A stretch of DNA of 64,000 nucleotides from assembly GCA_958295985.1 (NCBI GenBank), contig OY282432.1, forward strand, positions 3,753,001-3,817,000. The letters run 5' to 3'. The notes under the pieces are model-generated. The model made no database searches, was not told where the DNA came from, and saw only the letters and a list, made by a program, of their open reading frames with translations. The translations under genes and the position numbers were made by a program. This DNA comes from an uncultured Candidatus Binatia bacterium. Lineage in GTDB: Bacteria > Desulfobacterota > Binatia > UBA9968 > JAJDTQ01. This document shows, piece by piece, positions 36,188 to 46,101 of this stretch (the first letter of the stretch is position 1; each line of letters starts with the position of its first letter).

Positions 36188-36195
36188 TTCGATTC

Positions 36196-36223
36196 TTGCC
36201 AAGTCGGAGGTCGTTTGTATAAT
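36196..36223 (+). promoter_or_regulatory. Sigma-70-type promoter of the histidine kinase gene
   Basis: TTGCCA at 36196-36201 and a perfect TATAAT at 36218-36223 with 16 bp between. The region is more AT-rich than its surroundings. The leader to the kinase ATG is about 120 nt. Confidence 0.55.
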
Positions 36224-36348
36224 GTTTGCTGTGAAAATACGGTTTTCGTGCCTTCGGGGTGGCCGTGCAACGACCCTGAGCGTTTGTGTAACTTGATGCC
36301 GGGCTTCGACTTCTCATCGCGAGCGGTTCGACACAGCCACGAATTGCC

Positions 36349-38058
36349 ATGAAACGAGCGTCCGTCGTTCCCTACTTCCTCGCCTCTGTCCTGCTGCTTC
36401 TGGGCCTCTTCTCGCTCTACGTCTTCTACGAGAGCCGGTGGCTGGAAGAGGAACTCGTGCGCCAAGTGGAGGTCAAGGCGCTGGCCCTGACCAAGACCAT
36501 GGAAACCAGCGCCGAGAAGTCCATCAAGGGGAACGCGCTGATCGAGGGGTTGGTCCGGCAGCGCCTGCTGGACAACGCGCGGCTCATCGACCGGCTGCTG
36601 ACCGCCAACGCCCCCGACCGATTGGTGCAACGCATCAGCGCCATCAACGATCTCCACAAGGTCGAACTCCTGGACCGTCAGGGGCGCCCCTGGGTCTCGC
36701 ACACCGGAGTCGAGCCGCCCCGGATAGGCGACCTCCTGGCCGAGTTCCGGGAACGGTGGTCCGGCCGCAAGGCCGCGGTCCATATCTGGGGCAAGCTCTG
36801 GTCACAGTTCCCGGGACAAGTGCCCGCGCTTCCCCAGCACAAGTTCTGGGAAGACAGCGTCTTCGGCGTAGCCCTGGAAGCCCGAAGCTTCCCCGGGTTC
36901 ATCGCGGTTCACGCGGACGCGTCCTATATGCTCAAGCTGCAGCGCGAGATCGGCGTCCAGCGGCAGATCCAGGACCTGGGGCGGCAGGATGATATCCACC
37001 ACCTCGCGCTGCTGGACAACGACTTCACCGTGCTCGCCCATACCGACCCTGCGCTCACCGGGGTTCGAATGGCGGACGACCTGACCGGCCGGGCCCGGTC
37101 CACCCAACGCTCGGCGCACCGCATCGTGGAGACGGACGGCGGGAGCCGGCGATACGAGTTGGTGAAGCCCATCACGCTGGATGATGATCCCATGGGTTTC
37201 CTGCGGATCGGCCTAGCCATGGACTCCGTGGACGCGGCATGGTGGCAGAGCCTTTGGTCCATGGTGGGTCTCGGGTGCGGCATCCTGGTGCTGGGCATGC
37301 TCGGGTTCGCGGCGATCCTGTACAACCAACGGTTCCACATGCAGGAGATCAAGGCCCTGGAGGCGGAGGTCGATCGCCGCGAACACCTCTCGATGATGGG
37401 AAACCTTGCGGCCACCGTCGCCCATGAAGTCCGCAATCCGCTCAACGCCATCTCCATGGGATTGCAACGTCTGAAGGCGGAGTTCCAGCCGACCGAGGAC
37501 GAGGGCGAGTACAGTCGCTTCATCGAGTTGATGCGCGGAGAGGTCCACCGCCTGAACGCCATCGTGGAGGAGTTCCTGACCCTGGCGCGGCCGTTGAGCA
37601 TGAAGCCCGACCTGGTCAAGATCGACCAGTTGCTGAACGAGCTGACAACCTTGACCGAGGGCGACGCGACGGTATCCGGAGTAGCGATCAACGTGGTCAA
37701 CCACGGGCCTCGACCAGTGGTGAAAGCCGACCCAGATTATCTGAAGCAGGTGTTGCTGAACCTCATTCTGAACGGCCTCCAGGCCATGCCCGACGGCGGC
37801 ACGCTGACCATCGAGACCGCGGCCCGAGACGGCAAGATGCGGCTCTCGGTGAGCGACACGGGGGTGGGGATCGAGCCGGAGAACCTGGCGCGAATTTTCG
37901 AGCCCTACTTCACCACCAAGGCGGACGGCTCCGGACTGGGCCTGGCGATTGCGCGCAGGATCGTCGAAGGCCACGGTGGAACCATTGACGTGACCAGCAG
38001 GGCGGGCAGCGGCAGTCGATTCGAGATCGTGCTTCCTCTGGACCACGCCCTCGCGTAG
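36349..38058 (+). CDS. Membrane sensor histidine kinase
   Basis: A 569-residue kinase. First membrane helix at residues 8-27, a large periplasmic sensor region of about 270 residues, a second helix around 300-325, then HisKA with AHEVRNPLNAI (His near residue 359) and a HATPase_c domain with NLILNGLQAM, DTGVGIEPENL and GSGLGLAIARRIV. It phosphorylates the NtrC-type regulator encoded 10 bp downstream. The periplasmic sensor together with the adjacent htrA suggests envelope stress or a periplasmic ligand as signal (inference). Confidence 0.92.
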   Translation: MKRASVVPYFLASVLLLLGLFSLYVFYESRWLEEELVRQVEVKALALTKTMETSAEKSIKGNALIEGLVRQRLLDNARLIDRLLTANAPDRLVQRISAINDLHKVELLDRQGRPWVSHTGVEPPRIGDLLAEFRERWSGRKAAVHIWGKLWSQFPGQVPALPQHKFWEDSVFGVALEARSFPGFIAVHADASYMLKLQREIGVQRQIQDLGRQDDIHHLALLDNDFTVLAHTDPALTGVRMADDLTGRARSTQRSAHRIVETDGGSRRYELVKPITLDDDPMGFLRIGLAMDSVDAAWWQSLWSMVGLGCGILVLGMLGFAAILYNQRFHMQEIKALEAEVDRREHLSMMGNLAATVAHEVRNPLNAISMGLQRLKAEFQPTEDEGEYSRFIELMRGEVHRLNAIVEEFLTLARPLSMKPDLVKIDQLLNELTTLTEGDATVSGVAINVVNHGPRPVVKADPDYLKQVLLNLILNGLQAMPDGGTLTIETAARDGKMRLSVSDTGVGIEPENLARIFEPYFTTKADGSGLGLAIARRIVEGHGGTIDVTSRAGSGSRFEIVLPLDHALA

Positions 38059-38068
38059 ATCGAGCGCT

Positions 38069-39493
38069 GTGACGGAACAGGCATACCGAGAAGATCCCGG
38101 CGTACGGCCGCTGAGCCATCGGGCAGCGGCACGCGGCGACCGCTTCCACGTCATGGTGGTGGACGACGAGCGCACCCAGCTCGAGTTCGTCGGCGGTTTT
38201 CTGAGCAAGGCCGGCTTCGAGGTTGCGCTGATGGAGAGCGCCGCCCGAGCGCTGGAGCGGTTCCGCAAGGAACCCTTCGACCTGGTACTGACCGACCAGC
38301 GCATGCCGGACATGTCCGGCCTCGATCTGCTGAAGCAGTGCCGCGCGGTGGATCCCGAGGTGGCCGTCATCATCATGACCGCTTACGGGAGCATTGAGAC
38401 CGCGGTATCCGCGATGAAGGAGGGGGCCACCGACTACCTCACCAAACCCCTCAATCTGGAGGAACTTCTGCTGCGCATCGAACGGGTCAGGCGCAGCCAC
38501 CAACTGGTCCGAGAGAACACCGAGCTCCGGGAAGCGCTGCTGGAACGCCATCGCATCGAGGGCGTCATCGGCGAGAGCGGTCAGATGCAGGAGGTGCTGG
38601 ACCTGGTGCGGCGGGTGGCTCCCAGCGACGCCACCGTTCTGTTGCGCGGCGAGAGCGGCACCGGCAAGGAACTGATCGCCAAGGCCATCCACTACGCCAG
38701 CCCCCGCAGGAACGGGCCCCTGGTCAAGGTGAACTGCGCCGCGTTGCCGGAGACGCTCTTGGAATCGGAGCTCTTCGGACACGAGAAGGGAGCCTTCACG
38801 GGCGCCTTCGCCATGCGCAAGGGGCGGTTCGAGATCGCCGACAAGGGCACCCTGTTCCTTGACGAAATCGGCGATCTGCCCGCCCACCTGCAGGCCAAGC
38901 TGCTGCGTGTGCTGCAGGAAAAGGAATTCGAGCGGGTGGGCTCGAACCGCGCCATCACCAGCGATGTGCGCATCATTACGGCAACCCACGGGGACCTCGA
39001 GCAGCTCATGCGGGACGGAAGTTTTCGCGAGGACCTCTACTATCGTCTCAATGTGGTCACCATCATCCTGCCTCCTTTGCGGGAGCGCCGGCAGGACCTG
39101 CCCGCACTCATCGACCATTTCCTGCGCAAGTTCGCCGAGAAGAACGGCAAGGCCATTCAAGGATTCTCCCACGAGGCCCGCGACGCGCTGTTGCGTTACG
39201 ACTATCCCGGTAATGTCCGGGAGTTGGAGAACCTCGTGGAGCGTGCCATCGTGCTCACCCGGGACGACGTGATCCAGCCGGGTGAACTGCCGCTCACGAT
39301 CAAGGAAACGCGCGCTGGCACGGACGACCAGACCAATCTCTCGGCAGTGGTGGAAGGGATGGAGCGACGCATGATCGTCGACGCCCTCAGCGCCGCCGGC
39401 GGCGTGCAGACGAAGGCGGCCGACAGCCTCGGTATCAGCGAACGGGCACTCCGGTACAAGCTCCGAAAGTACGGCCTCCGGGACGACAAGTGA
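38069..39493 (+). CDS. Sigma-54-dependent response regulator (NtrC/AtoC/ZraR type)
   Basis: A 474-residue regulator from a GTG. Receiver domain with VVDDE and LTDQRMPD (phosphorylated Asp near residue 75), a AAA+ domain with GESGTGKE (near 195), the sigma-54 contact GAFTGA, and DEIGDLP, and a Fis-type helix-turn-helix at the C-terminus. It should activate sigma-54 promoters when phosphorylated by the adjacent kinase; the nearest candidate is the one before htrA. Confidence 0.94.
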   Translation: MTEQAYREDPGVRPLSHRAAARGDRFHVMVVDDERTQLEFVGGFLSKAGFEVALMESAARALERFRKEPFDLVLTDQRMPDMSGLDLLKQCRAVDPEVAVIIMTAYGSIETAVSAMKEGATDYLTKPLNLEELLLRIERVRRSHQLVRENTELREALLERHRIEGVIGESGQMQEVLDLVRRVAPSDATVLLRGESGTGKELIAKAIHYASPRRNGPLVKVNCAALPETLLESELFGHEKGAFTGAFAMRKGRFEIADKGTLFLDEIGDLPAHLQAKLLRVLQEKEFERVGSNRAITSDVRIITATHGDLEQLMRDGSFREDLYYRLNVVTIILPPLRERRQDLPALIDHFLRKFAEKNGKAIQGFSHEARDALLRYDYPGNVRELENLVERAIVLTRDDVIQPGELPLTIKETRAGTDDQTNLSAVVEGMERRMIVDALSAAGGVQTKAADSLGISERALRYKLRKYGLRDDK

Positions 39494-39520
39494 TCCCGCT
39501 CATCGCCCGTAACTTCGTGC

Positions 39521-39549
39521 TTGACAAGGAATAATTTCGGTGATACCGT
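39521..39549 (+). promoter_or_regulatory. Candidate sigma-70 promoter upstream of rpoD
   Basis: Perfect TTGACA at 39521-39526, 17-bp spacer, and TACCGT at 39544-39549. It lies in the 284-bp gap before the sigma factor gene; the leader would be about 220 nt. The rest of this gap holds no gene. Confidence 0.4.
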
Positions 39550-39777
39550 AGGTTGTTGCTGACTTGTTTCAAGGACCGCTGCTCAGTCTTGACGGGTCCA
39601 CAGGGACTGTCCCAACGCACAACTACAGTGTCGTGTCCGTTCCGCAACCTTTCCGGTAGTGCTCCAGGAGAGTCAACGGTTTTGCGAGGGTTGCGGATTT
39701 CCTCAGCTATCGGATTGTTGTACTGCCGGGTGGTTCAAGGGAGCTTCACCCTTTGGACAACGGCGTAATGAATCATT

Positions 39778-41307
39778 GTGGAAGCCGAAATGATGGAGAG
39801 AGCCTTGAACATCGAAGACACCGAGGATGCGATGGACGACTCAATTGACGAGCTTGACGATATCGCCATAGGTGAAGTCGAGGAAGAAGAGCAGCCCGCA
39901 TCCTTCTCGGAGGAGTCCCCCCCGAGTCAGGTCCCGGTGGACAGCGACCGAGTGGACGAGAAAACCGACCCGGTGTCGCTTTATCTTCGGGACATCGGTT
40001 CGACTCCGCTGCTGACGAGGGAACGTGAGGTCCAACTCGGCATGCAGATGGAGCAGGGACAGGAAGAGTACATCGACAGCGTCATCGCTTCGCCTTTTGC
40101 CGTTCGGCAGGTACTCGACCTTGCCGAGAAGATCAAGAGCAACGAGACGCCACTGGACCGCGTGCTGATGGCCGGCGACGACAGGGAAGCGTTCGACGAG
40201 ACCGCCGAACGTCGCCGGTTTCTCAAGGGAGTCACGGTCGTACGCGGGCTGGTCAAGGATCAGCAGCGCATACAGGGGGAGCTCGCCCGCAAAAGGACCT
40301 CCCAGAAACGCCGGGCCACGCTGGCAGTCGATCTGGGCAAGAAGCAGGCGCGTCTCATCGACGCGGTGAAGGCACTGCACCTCTCGAAGGACTGGATCGA
40401 CGATGTCGGGGAAAGTCTCAAGGAGTCGCACCGCGCCCTCGCCAGGTTGCAGGCACAGGCCCGCAGTCACACGCGCGGCAACGCGGCCAGACAGATGGCC
40501 GCCGAGATAGAGGCCATCGAGGAAGCCCGTGGATCTTCCGCCGCCGACATCGCGGGTCAGGTGGCGGCCATAACCGCGGCGGAGTACAAGGCTTCGTCGG
40601 CCAAGAAGATCCTGATCGAGGCAAACCTGCGCCTGGTGGTAAGTCTGGCGAAGAAGTACGGCAATCGCGGCCTGCAGTTCCTCGACCTGATTCAGGAAGG
40701 GAACGTGGGCCTCATGCGTGCGGCGGAAAAGTTCGACTATCGGCTGGGCTACCGGTTCTCGACCTACGCGGGCTGGTGGATTCGACAGAGCATCACCCGT
40801 GGCATCATCGACTCGGCGCCGACCATACGCATCCCGGTCCATATGATCGAGACCCGCAACAAGCTCATCCGGGCACACCGATCACTCCACCGCAAGCTCG
40901 GGAGAGACCCGCAACCGGATGAAGTCGCCACCGAGATGGGGCTGACCACGGACGAGATCCGCAGGCTGATGCGCATCGTGAAGGAGCCGGTTTCTCTGGA
41001 AACTCCCATGGGTGACGACGAGGAGAGCCGGCTTGGCGACTTCGTCGAGGACAAGCACATCCCCAAGCCCCTGGACCAGACCATTCACGCCAACCTGCGT
41101 GACAAGGTCAAGCGCGTTCTGGCCACGCTGCCGCCGCGGGAGGAAGCCGTGTTGCGGTACCGCTTCGGCATCGGGGAGGTGCGGGACTACACCCTGGAGG
41201 AGTTGGGCGAGCGGTTCTCGCTCACGAGAGAACGCATTCGCCAGATCGAGCAGCGGGCCCTGAGGAAGCTCCGGTCCGCGGTGGCGGGGCTGAACCTTCA
41301 GGACTAG
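39778..41307 (+). CDS. rpoD: RpoD-like sigma-70 factor
   Basis: A 509-residue group 1/2 sigma factor. An acidic N-terminus is followed by region 1.2 ([19 protein letters not shown]), a long non-conserved insert, region 2 with the core-binding and -10 segments ([14 protein letters not shown]), region 3 and region 4.2 ([22 protein letters not shown]) for the -35 element. The start may be GTG 39778 or ATG 39790, with GGAAG just before the latter. The length is intermediate between housekeeping RpoD and RpoS, so it is probably the main sigma or a close paralog. Confidence 0.92.
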   Translation: MEAEMMERALNIEDTEDAMDDSIDELDDIAIGEVEEEEQPASFSEESPPSQVPVDSDRVDEKTDPVSLYLRDIGSTPLLTREREVQLGMQMEQGQEEYIDSVIASPFAVRQVLDLAEKIKSNETPLDRVLMAGDDREAFDETAERRRFLKGVTVVRGLVKDQQRIQGELARKRTSQKRRATLAVDLGKKQARLIDAVKALHLSKDWIDDVGESLKESHRALARLQAQARSHTRGNAARQMAAEIEAIEEARGSSAADIAGQVAAITAAEYKASSAKKILIEANLRLVVSLAKKYGNRGLQFLDLIQEGNVGLMRAAEKFDYRLGYRFSTYAGWWIRQSITRGIIDSAPTIRIPVHMIETRNKLIRAHRSLHRKLGRDPQPDEVATEMGLTTDEIRRLMRIVKEPVSLETPMGDDEESRLGDFVEDKHIPKPLDQTIHANLRDKVKRVLATLPPREEAVLRYRFGIGEVRDYTLEELGERFSLTRERIRQIEQRALRKLRSAVAGLNLQD

Positions 41308-41340
41308 CAGCCTCTACCTGCAATCACGCTGCCTACGCAA

Positions 41341-41369
41341 GGGCCGTCCTCCATCGGACGGCCCTTTTT
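41341..41369 (+). terminator. Rho-independent terminator of rpoD
   Basis: Stem GGGCCGTCC (41341-41349) with GGACGGCCC (41356-41364), a 6-nt loop, then TTTTT. It abuts the stop codon of the convergent hpf-like gene, so it may end both transcripts. Confidence 0.85.
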
Positions 41370-41926
41370 CATGACGCCGATCCGTGCGCCAGACGCACCG
41401 TGCTGGCCTGAGGACCCTGCTGGCCCTCTTCTTCGGTGAAGTGGACCCGCGTGCCCAGCGTCAACCGCTCGAAACCCTCCAAGACGCTGTTTTCGTGGAA
41501 GTAGATCTCGCGGCCGTCGCTGGTTTCGATAAAACCGTAACCCTTGGTGGAGAACAGCTTGCTGACCCGGGCCGACGGCTCTTCCGCATGGGACTTGACT
41601 TCGCCGCGCCGGCGCCGCGCGTAGTCCTGAACGCGCCGCCTGGCGGCATCGAAGGCATCGCGGATGGCCACGTGAACGTCATGGTGCGCCATGGCCTGGC
41701 TGTTGTCACGGTTTACCACCAGCTCTCCGCCGGGCACCGTCAAGTCGACGCGGACATTATAGAGCCTGCCCTTGTGATGGTGACGGTGCGGCGCGGCCAC
41801 CACCACCCGGCAACTCGTGATGCGGTCATGGAACTGATCGAGCTTGGCAGCCTTCTCGCGAACAGCCTGCTCAATGTCGCGAGAGGGTTCCATGTCGCGG
41901 AAGGTCACTTGCAGTGCGAGTTTCAT
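41369..41926 (-). CDS. Ribosome hibernation factor (HPF/RaiA) fused to a cold-shock domain
   Basis: A 185-residue two-domain protein. Residues 1-110 match the ribosome hibernation-promoting factor fold (MKLALQVTFRDMEPSRDIEQAVREKAAKLDQF). Residues 115-185 are a cold-shock domain with KGYGFIE and IYFHENS RNA-binding motifs. AAGGAGGG fixes the start at 41926. It should bind the 30S A/P region in starved cells while the cold-shock domain contacts RNA. Confidence 0.88.
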   Translation of the reverse strand: MKLALQVTFRDMEPSRDIEQAVREKAAKLDQFHDRITSCRVVVAAPHRHHHKGRLYNVRVDLTVPGGELVVNRDNSQAMAHHDVHVAIRDAFDAARRRVQDYARRRRGEVKSHAEEPSARVSKLFSTKGYGFIETSDGREIYFHENSVLEGFERLTLGTRVHFTEEEGQQGPQASTVRLAHGSAS

Positions 41927-42021
41927 CGGTCCCTCCTTGTGATCTCTTTCCCTTTCTATAGTGTTCGGCGTATCCGCGCCTGCCATGAAAGGTTCTTTCC
42001 GTACACCGGATGACCGGGCCG

Positions 42022-42774
42022 TTACCCGTCCAGCATCTCGGCCAGGTCCGTCACCACGATGTCCGCGCCGCTCCCGCGAAGGGCGTCGGCGTCGTCATGC
42101 CGGTCCACCCCGATCACCAGTCCGAAACCGCCCCGGCGGCCGGCCTCAACGCCGGAGAGGGCATCCTCCACCACCACCGCCCTTTCCGGGCTCACGCCAA
42201 GCTCCTCCGCGGCCTTGAGGTAGGTGTCGGGCGCGGGCTTGCCGGGGATCTTCAGCCGCTGGGCGATCTCTCCGTCCACCCGCGTGTCGAACAGATCGTC
42301 AATGGCCGCGGCCTCCATGATGGGCTTGCAGTTCTTGCTCGACGACACCACCGCCATCTTCATGCCCCGGCTGCGAAGATCCCGCACCCAGCGAATCGTT
42401 CCCTCGTATGCCTCGACCCCTTCCGCCTTCAGCACCTCGTTGAACAGCCGGTCCTTGCGGTTGCCCAGGCCGCAAGCGCTCAACGCCCCCGGAGGGTCGC
42501 CGGGGTCGCCATAGGGCAGCTCGATGCCCCTGGACTCCAGAAAGCTCTGAACGCCGTCGTAACGAGGCTTGCCGTCCACGTAGAGCTTGTAGTCGCTGTC
42601 CATGTCGAAGGGCACAAGGGTCCCGCCGGCGGCCGCGGTGTGCTGCTGCAGAAAATCGTCGAACATCCTCTTCCAGCAAACGGAGTGGACCCGGGCCGTC
42701 GAGGTCAGGACGCCGTCGAGATCGAACAGCACGGCGTCGAAGTCGTCCGTGGTCACGCGAGGATGAGGGCTCAT
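42022..42774 (-). CDS. HAD-superfamily hydrolase, beta-phosphoglucomutase-like
   Basis: A 250-residue HAD protein with [10 protein letters not shown] (nucleophile Asp and acid/base Asp), [19 protein letters not shown] and [12 protein letters not shown]. The VEDxxxG and cap-domain pattern fit the beta-phosphoglucomutase/phosphatase group. The ATG overlaps the stop of adk by 4 bp. It probably handles a sugar phosphate; it may be linked to trehalose metabolism through the GH15 enzyme at 47335, which is only an inference. Confidence 0.85.
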   Translation of the reverse strand: MSPHPRVTTDDFDAVLFDLDGVLTSTARVHSVCWKRMFDDFLQQHTAAAGGTLVPFDMDSDYKLYVDGKPRYDGVQSFLESRGIELPYGDPGDPPGALSACGLGNRKDRLFNEVLKAEGVEAYEGTIRWVRDLRSRGMKMAVVSSSKNCKPIMEAAAIDDLFDTRVDGEIAQRLKIPGKPAPDTYLKAAEELGVSPERAVVVEDALSGVEAGRRGGFGLVIGVDRHDDADALRGSGADIVVTDLAEMLDG

Positions 42775-43436
42775 GGCGCCTGCTCGTTCAACTTCGCCAG
42801 GATCGCGTCCCGTACGTCCTCGACCCGGCCCACCCCCGACACCTTGATGTACCGCGGCGCCGCGGGGTCGCCTCGGGCCTGCCACCGGTTGTAGTAGTCC
42901 CCCAGCGGGGCGGTCTGCTCGCTGTAGACCTCCAGCCGCCGGTGCACCGTCTCTTCCCGGTCGTCGTCCCGTTGCATCAGATCTTCGCCGGTGACGTCGT
43001 CCTTGTCCTGGTCTTTCGGCGGGTTGAACACCACGTGATAGACGCGCCCCGACGCCGGGTGTACGCGCCGGCCGCTGAGCCGTACGATCACCTCTTCGTC
43101 GGGCACCTCCACCTCGACAACGTGACTGATGCGAATGTCGTGGTCCTTGAGGGCTTCCGCCTGAACCAGGGTCCGCGGGAAGCCGTCCAGAAGAAATCCC
43201 TTGCGGCAATCCGAGGCTTGTATACGCTCCTTGACAAGCTCCACGATGATTTCGTCGGACACGAGCTTGCCCGCCTCCATCACCTCCCTGGCTCGAAGCC
43301 CTAACGCCGTACCCTCCTTGACCGCGGCCCGCAGCATATCGCCCGTCGATATCTGCGGAACGCCGAATGCGGCGGCGATGTAGCCCGCCTGCGTGCCCTT
43401 CCCCGCTCCCGGCGGACCCAACACGATGATGCGCAT
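42771..43436 (-). CDS. adk: Adenylate kinase
   Basis: A 221-residue enzyme making 2 ADP from ATP and AMP. P-loop GPPGAGKGT at residues 7-15, AMP-binding STGDMLR, LDGFPRT, and a long LID region ([13 protein letters not shown]...), as in the 214-residue bacterial class without zinc Cys. The start at 43436 follows a GGGAG site; upstream extension is not conserved. Two-gene unit with the HAD protein. Confidence 0.94.
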   Translation of the reverse strand: MRIIVLGPPGAGKGTQAGYIAAAFGVPQISTGDMLRAAVKEGTALGLRAREVMEAGKLVSDEIIVELVKERIQASDCRKGFLLDGFPRTLVQAEALKDHDIRISHVVEVEVPDEEVIVRLSGRRVHPASGRVYHVVFNPPKDQDKDDVTGEDLMQRDDDREETVHRRLEVYSEQTAPLGDYYNRWQARGDPAAPRYIKVSGVGRVEDVRDAILAKLNEQAP

Positions 43437-43910
43437 CAACCCGCTCCCCACTCATCCCCCCGTGCGTTCGGACGGCTCTCATGAGTCCGCCTTGAGCCAC
43501 AGCTTGAACGGGGTGGAACGTCCAGCAAGAACATAACCATCACCAACGAGATGCACATTATGAAGCAAGAAGTCCGGATTTCCAACAGGAGGAGGAAAGC
43601 AACGACAGGGATGACGGAGTTGTCGGGGTTGCCGGCAGGTTTTTCAAGATAGCGAGTTGCCTCACAATGAAGGACCTGAATGGAAGTACCCGAACTGAAA
43701 GGATGTCGTTGCAATCGCCTGTCCTTGTCAGTATGATCGGAAAACGGGTGTGGACCCTGAGGCAATTCCCGGAGTCTCGAAGGTCACGACGGATGTTCCG
43801 GTCATGCCACGGAGCCCCGGGGGCATGGAACAACCGCCGGATACGCCCGGTATGCGGCCCAAGGAAACCCGCGTGATCACATCTCACCAAAGATCGACTG
43901 GGAGATTCCC
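43437..43910. other. Divergent intergenic region
   Basis: 474 bp between adk and the ferredoxin-reductase-like gene. It holds a promoter candidate (listed separately); the small open frames have no family resemblance. No RNA gene or repeat was seen. Confidence 0.4.
43709..43737 (+). promoter_or_regulatory. Candidate sigma-70 promoter upstream of the ferredoxin reductase gene
   Basis: TTGCAA at 43709-43714, 17-bp spacer, TATGAT at 43732-43737. It gives a leader of about 165 nt. Confidence 0.45.
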
Positions 43911-45356
43911 ATGCCCAACGCAGGGACCAAGGCCAACCCCCTCAGAGTCGCAATCATAGGTTCCGGACCGGCGGGCTTTTACGTCGTCGAACGATTCTTT
44001 CACGAGGCGGAGCTAAGCGTCGAGATAGACATGTTCGACGAGTTGGCCACCCCCTTCGGCCTGGTGCGTGGAGGCGTTGCCCCGGATCATCAAAAGATAA
44101 AATCGGTTATCCGAGTCTATGACCGCAACGCTCGACATCCCAATTTTCGCTTCTACGGCAACGTCCGCTACGGCAGGGACATCTCCCTGAAGGACCTCAA
44201 GGACCATTACCACCAGGTCTGCTTCGCCACCGGCGCCCAGACCGACCGCAGTCTCGGCATCCCGGGCGAGAGCCTTCAGGGCAGTCACGCCGCTACCGAA
44301 TTCGTTGCATGGTACAACGGCCATCCCGATTACCGGGAGCGCCGCTTCGATCTGTCCGGGGAAACCGCCGCGGTCATCGGGGTCGGCAACGTCGCCATCG
44401 ACGTGGCCCGAATCCTGTGTCGAACCTACGAGGAACTGGCGGGCACCGACATCGCGGACCATGCGCTGGAAGCGCTGCGTCAAAGCAGGATAAGAAACGT
44501 TTACCTGATCGGCCGCCGCGGCCCGGCCCAAGCTGCCTTCACGAACCCGGAAATCAAGGAGATGGGAGAGCTCGTTGACGCGGAAGTGAAAGTGCTCCCC
44601 GAGGAGGCTCGGCTCGACCCGCTCAGCAAGGCCGCCGTCGAAGAGCATCCGGACAGGACGGTCAACCGCAGGATCGAGATCCTGCAAAGCTACGCGAGCC
44701 GTGAGCCTGCAGGCAAGTCGCGCAACCTCATCATTCGCTTTCTCCTTTCTCCGACGGAGATCATCGGAGACGGGAACGGCAAGGTGAGCGCCATCCGGTT
44801 GGTCAAAAACGAGCTCTATGCCGCGGGAGGCGGGACCTTGCGCCCGCGCACCACGGACGAGTACGGGACGATTCCGGCGGACATCGTCTTCCGTTCCGTG
44901 GGCTATCGCGGCGTGGCCCTGCCCGAGATTCCGTTCCACGAAGCCCGGGGCGTGATCTTGAATGAAAAGGGTCGGGTCCTGGCGGAGGAAGGCGGGGAAC
45001 CGTTGCGCGGCCTTTATGCCGTCGGATGGATCAAACGCGGGCCCACCGGCGTCATCGGCACCAACAAACCCGATGCCGCGGAGACCGTGGAATGCATGCT
45101 GGAGGATCTACGGGCCGGGGCGGCCATCGATCCTGCCCTTCCGGAAGTAGCCGCCGCGGAGCGGCTCATAAGACAGCGCCGGCCGGATTACGTATCCTAC
45201 CAGGATTGGCTCCGTCTCGACGCCTTCGAGACGGCTCTCGGCAAGGAACAGGGACGCCCGCGCGTCAAGCTCACCCGCACCGAAGACATGCTGGCCGTGT
45301 TGAGGGCCGCACCGGACGAGGAAGTGGAAACGGCCGGAGCAGAACTGCGGAACTGA
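43911..45356 (+). CDS. Ferredoxin/adrenodoxin-NADP+ reductase (FprA-like)
   Basis: A 481-residue flavoprotein of the adrenodoxin-reductase type. FAD-binding VAIIGSGPAGFYVVE near residues 12-26, the GLVRGGVAPDHQKIK signature, ATGAQ, NADPH-binding VIGVGNVAIDVARIL, and the late GWIKRGPTGVIGTNK. It moves electrons between NADPH and ferredoxin. Its start at 43911 is supported by family length. Next to pentose phosphate genes that make NADPH, though those lie on the opposite strand. Confidence 0.9.
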   Translation: MPNAGTKANPLRVAIIGSGPAGFYVVERFFHEAELSVEIDMFDELATPFGLVRGGVAPDHQKIKSVIRVYDRNARHPNFRFYGNVRYGRDISLKDLKDHYHQVCFATGAQTDRSLGIPGESLQGSHAATEFVAWYNGHPDYRERRFDLSGETAAVIGVGNVAIDVARILCRTYEELAGTDIADHALEALRQSRIRNVYLIGRRGPAQAAFTNPEIKEMGELVDAEVKVLPEEARLDPLSKAAVEEHPDRTVNRRIEILQSYASREPAGKSRNLIIRFLLSPTEIIGDGNGKVSAIRLVKNELYAAGGGTLRPRTTDEYGTIPADIVFRSVGYRGVALPEIPFHEARGVILNEKGRVLAEEGGEPLRGLYAVGWIKRGPTGVIGTNKPDAAETVECMLEDLRAGAAIDPALPEVAAAERLIRQRRPDYVSYQDWLRLDAFETALGKEQGRPRVKLTRTEDMLAVLRAAPDEEVETAGAELRN

Positions 45357-45370
45357 CGTTCGCTTCCGCC

Positions 45371-46072
45371 TCAGGGGTCGCTCCGGACCAGCCGCGCCGC
45401 AGCGCTGTCGGCCATCACCACGGCAGCGTCGGGAGAAACGCGGCCCGCCGGAATGGTGGTATCGCCGTTGCTCAAGCGCAACAGCATCTCACCCTTGTCC
45501 TCGCCGGTCACCACCCAGAGAATCCGGCGCGCGCCGTCGAGAACCGGAAAGGTCAGCGTCATCCGCGGGTAGCCCTGGTACGGGTCCGTGACCGCTACGG
45601 GCGCATCGCGGACTTCCAGCACCGGACTACCCGGAATCAGCGACGCCGTGTGACCATCCGGTCCCAGTCCGAGGTGAACCAGATCCAGCCGGCGCGACGG
45701 TCCCGCCAACCGCTCGATGGCGCCGGCGTATGCTCTTGCCGCGGCATCGAGATCGTCTTCCCCCACGGGCATGGCGTGGATCTGCTCGGGCTTGAGGGAC
45801 ACCTGCTCCAGCAGACTCTCCCGCAACCGCGTGAGATTCCGATCCGGATGCCCTTCCGGCGCAACCCGTTCGTCCACCTGAAGGATCTGAACCGCCTCCC
45901 AGGGAACGTCCTCACGCACCAGATCCCGCAACATGATCCACGGCGTCCGGCCGCCGCTCACGGCAAAGACGAACCGGCCTCTGGAGCTCACCGCCGACCG
46001 CGCCGCGGCAGCGATGAACCCCGCGGCCCGCCGCGCCACCGCGCCGGCATCGGGGAGCACCTCGATCTTCAT
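45371..46072 (-). CDS. pgl: 6-phosphogluconolactonase
   Basis: A 233-residue enzyme hydrolysing 6-phosphogluconolactone. It has FVFAVSGGRTPW (the phosphate-binding SGG[R/S]TP), VDERVAPEGHPDRN (the DER motif) and LGLGPDGHTASLIPG. It uses the ATG at 46072 with GAGAG upstream. It lies 29 bp after gnd in a pentose phosphate unit. Confidence 0.92.
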   Translation of the reverse strand: MKIEVLPDAGAVARRAAGFIAAAARSAVSSRGRFVFAVSGGRTPWIMLRDLVREDVPWEAVQILQVDERVAPEGHPDRNLTRLRESLLEQVSLKPEQIHAMPVGEDDLDAAARAYAGAIERLAGPSRRLDLVHLGLGPDGHTASLIPGSPVLEVRDAPVAVTDPYQGYPRMTLTFPVLDGARRILWVVTGEDKGEMLLRLSNGDTTIPAGRVSPDAAVVMADSAAARLVRSDP

Positions 46073-46101
46073 GGACTCTCGCGTATCCTGCCCGCGGAAG
46101 C

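Noticed and set aside
42775..43500. Upstream extension of the HAD frame across adk
   Set aside because: The extension is out of frame with adenylate kinase, which is certain; the HAD start at 42774 overlaps adk by 4 bp and gives the normal length.
43558..43890. 110-residue minus-strand frame in the adk intergenic region
   Set aside because: No start signal and no recognisable domain; overlaps a plausible promoter on the other strand.
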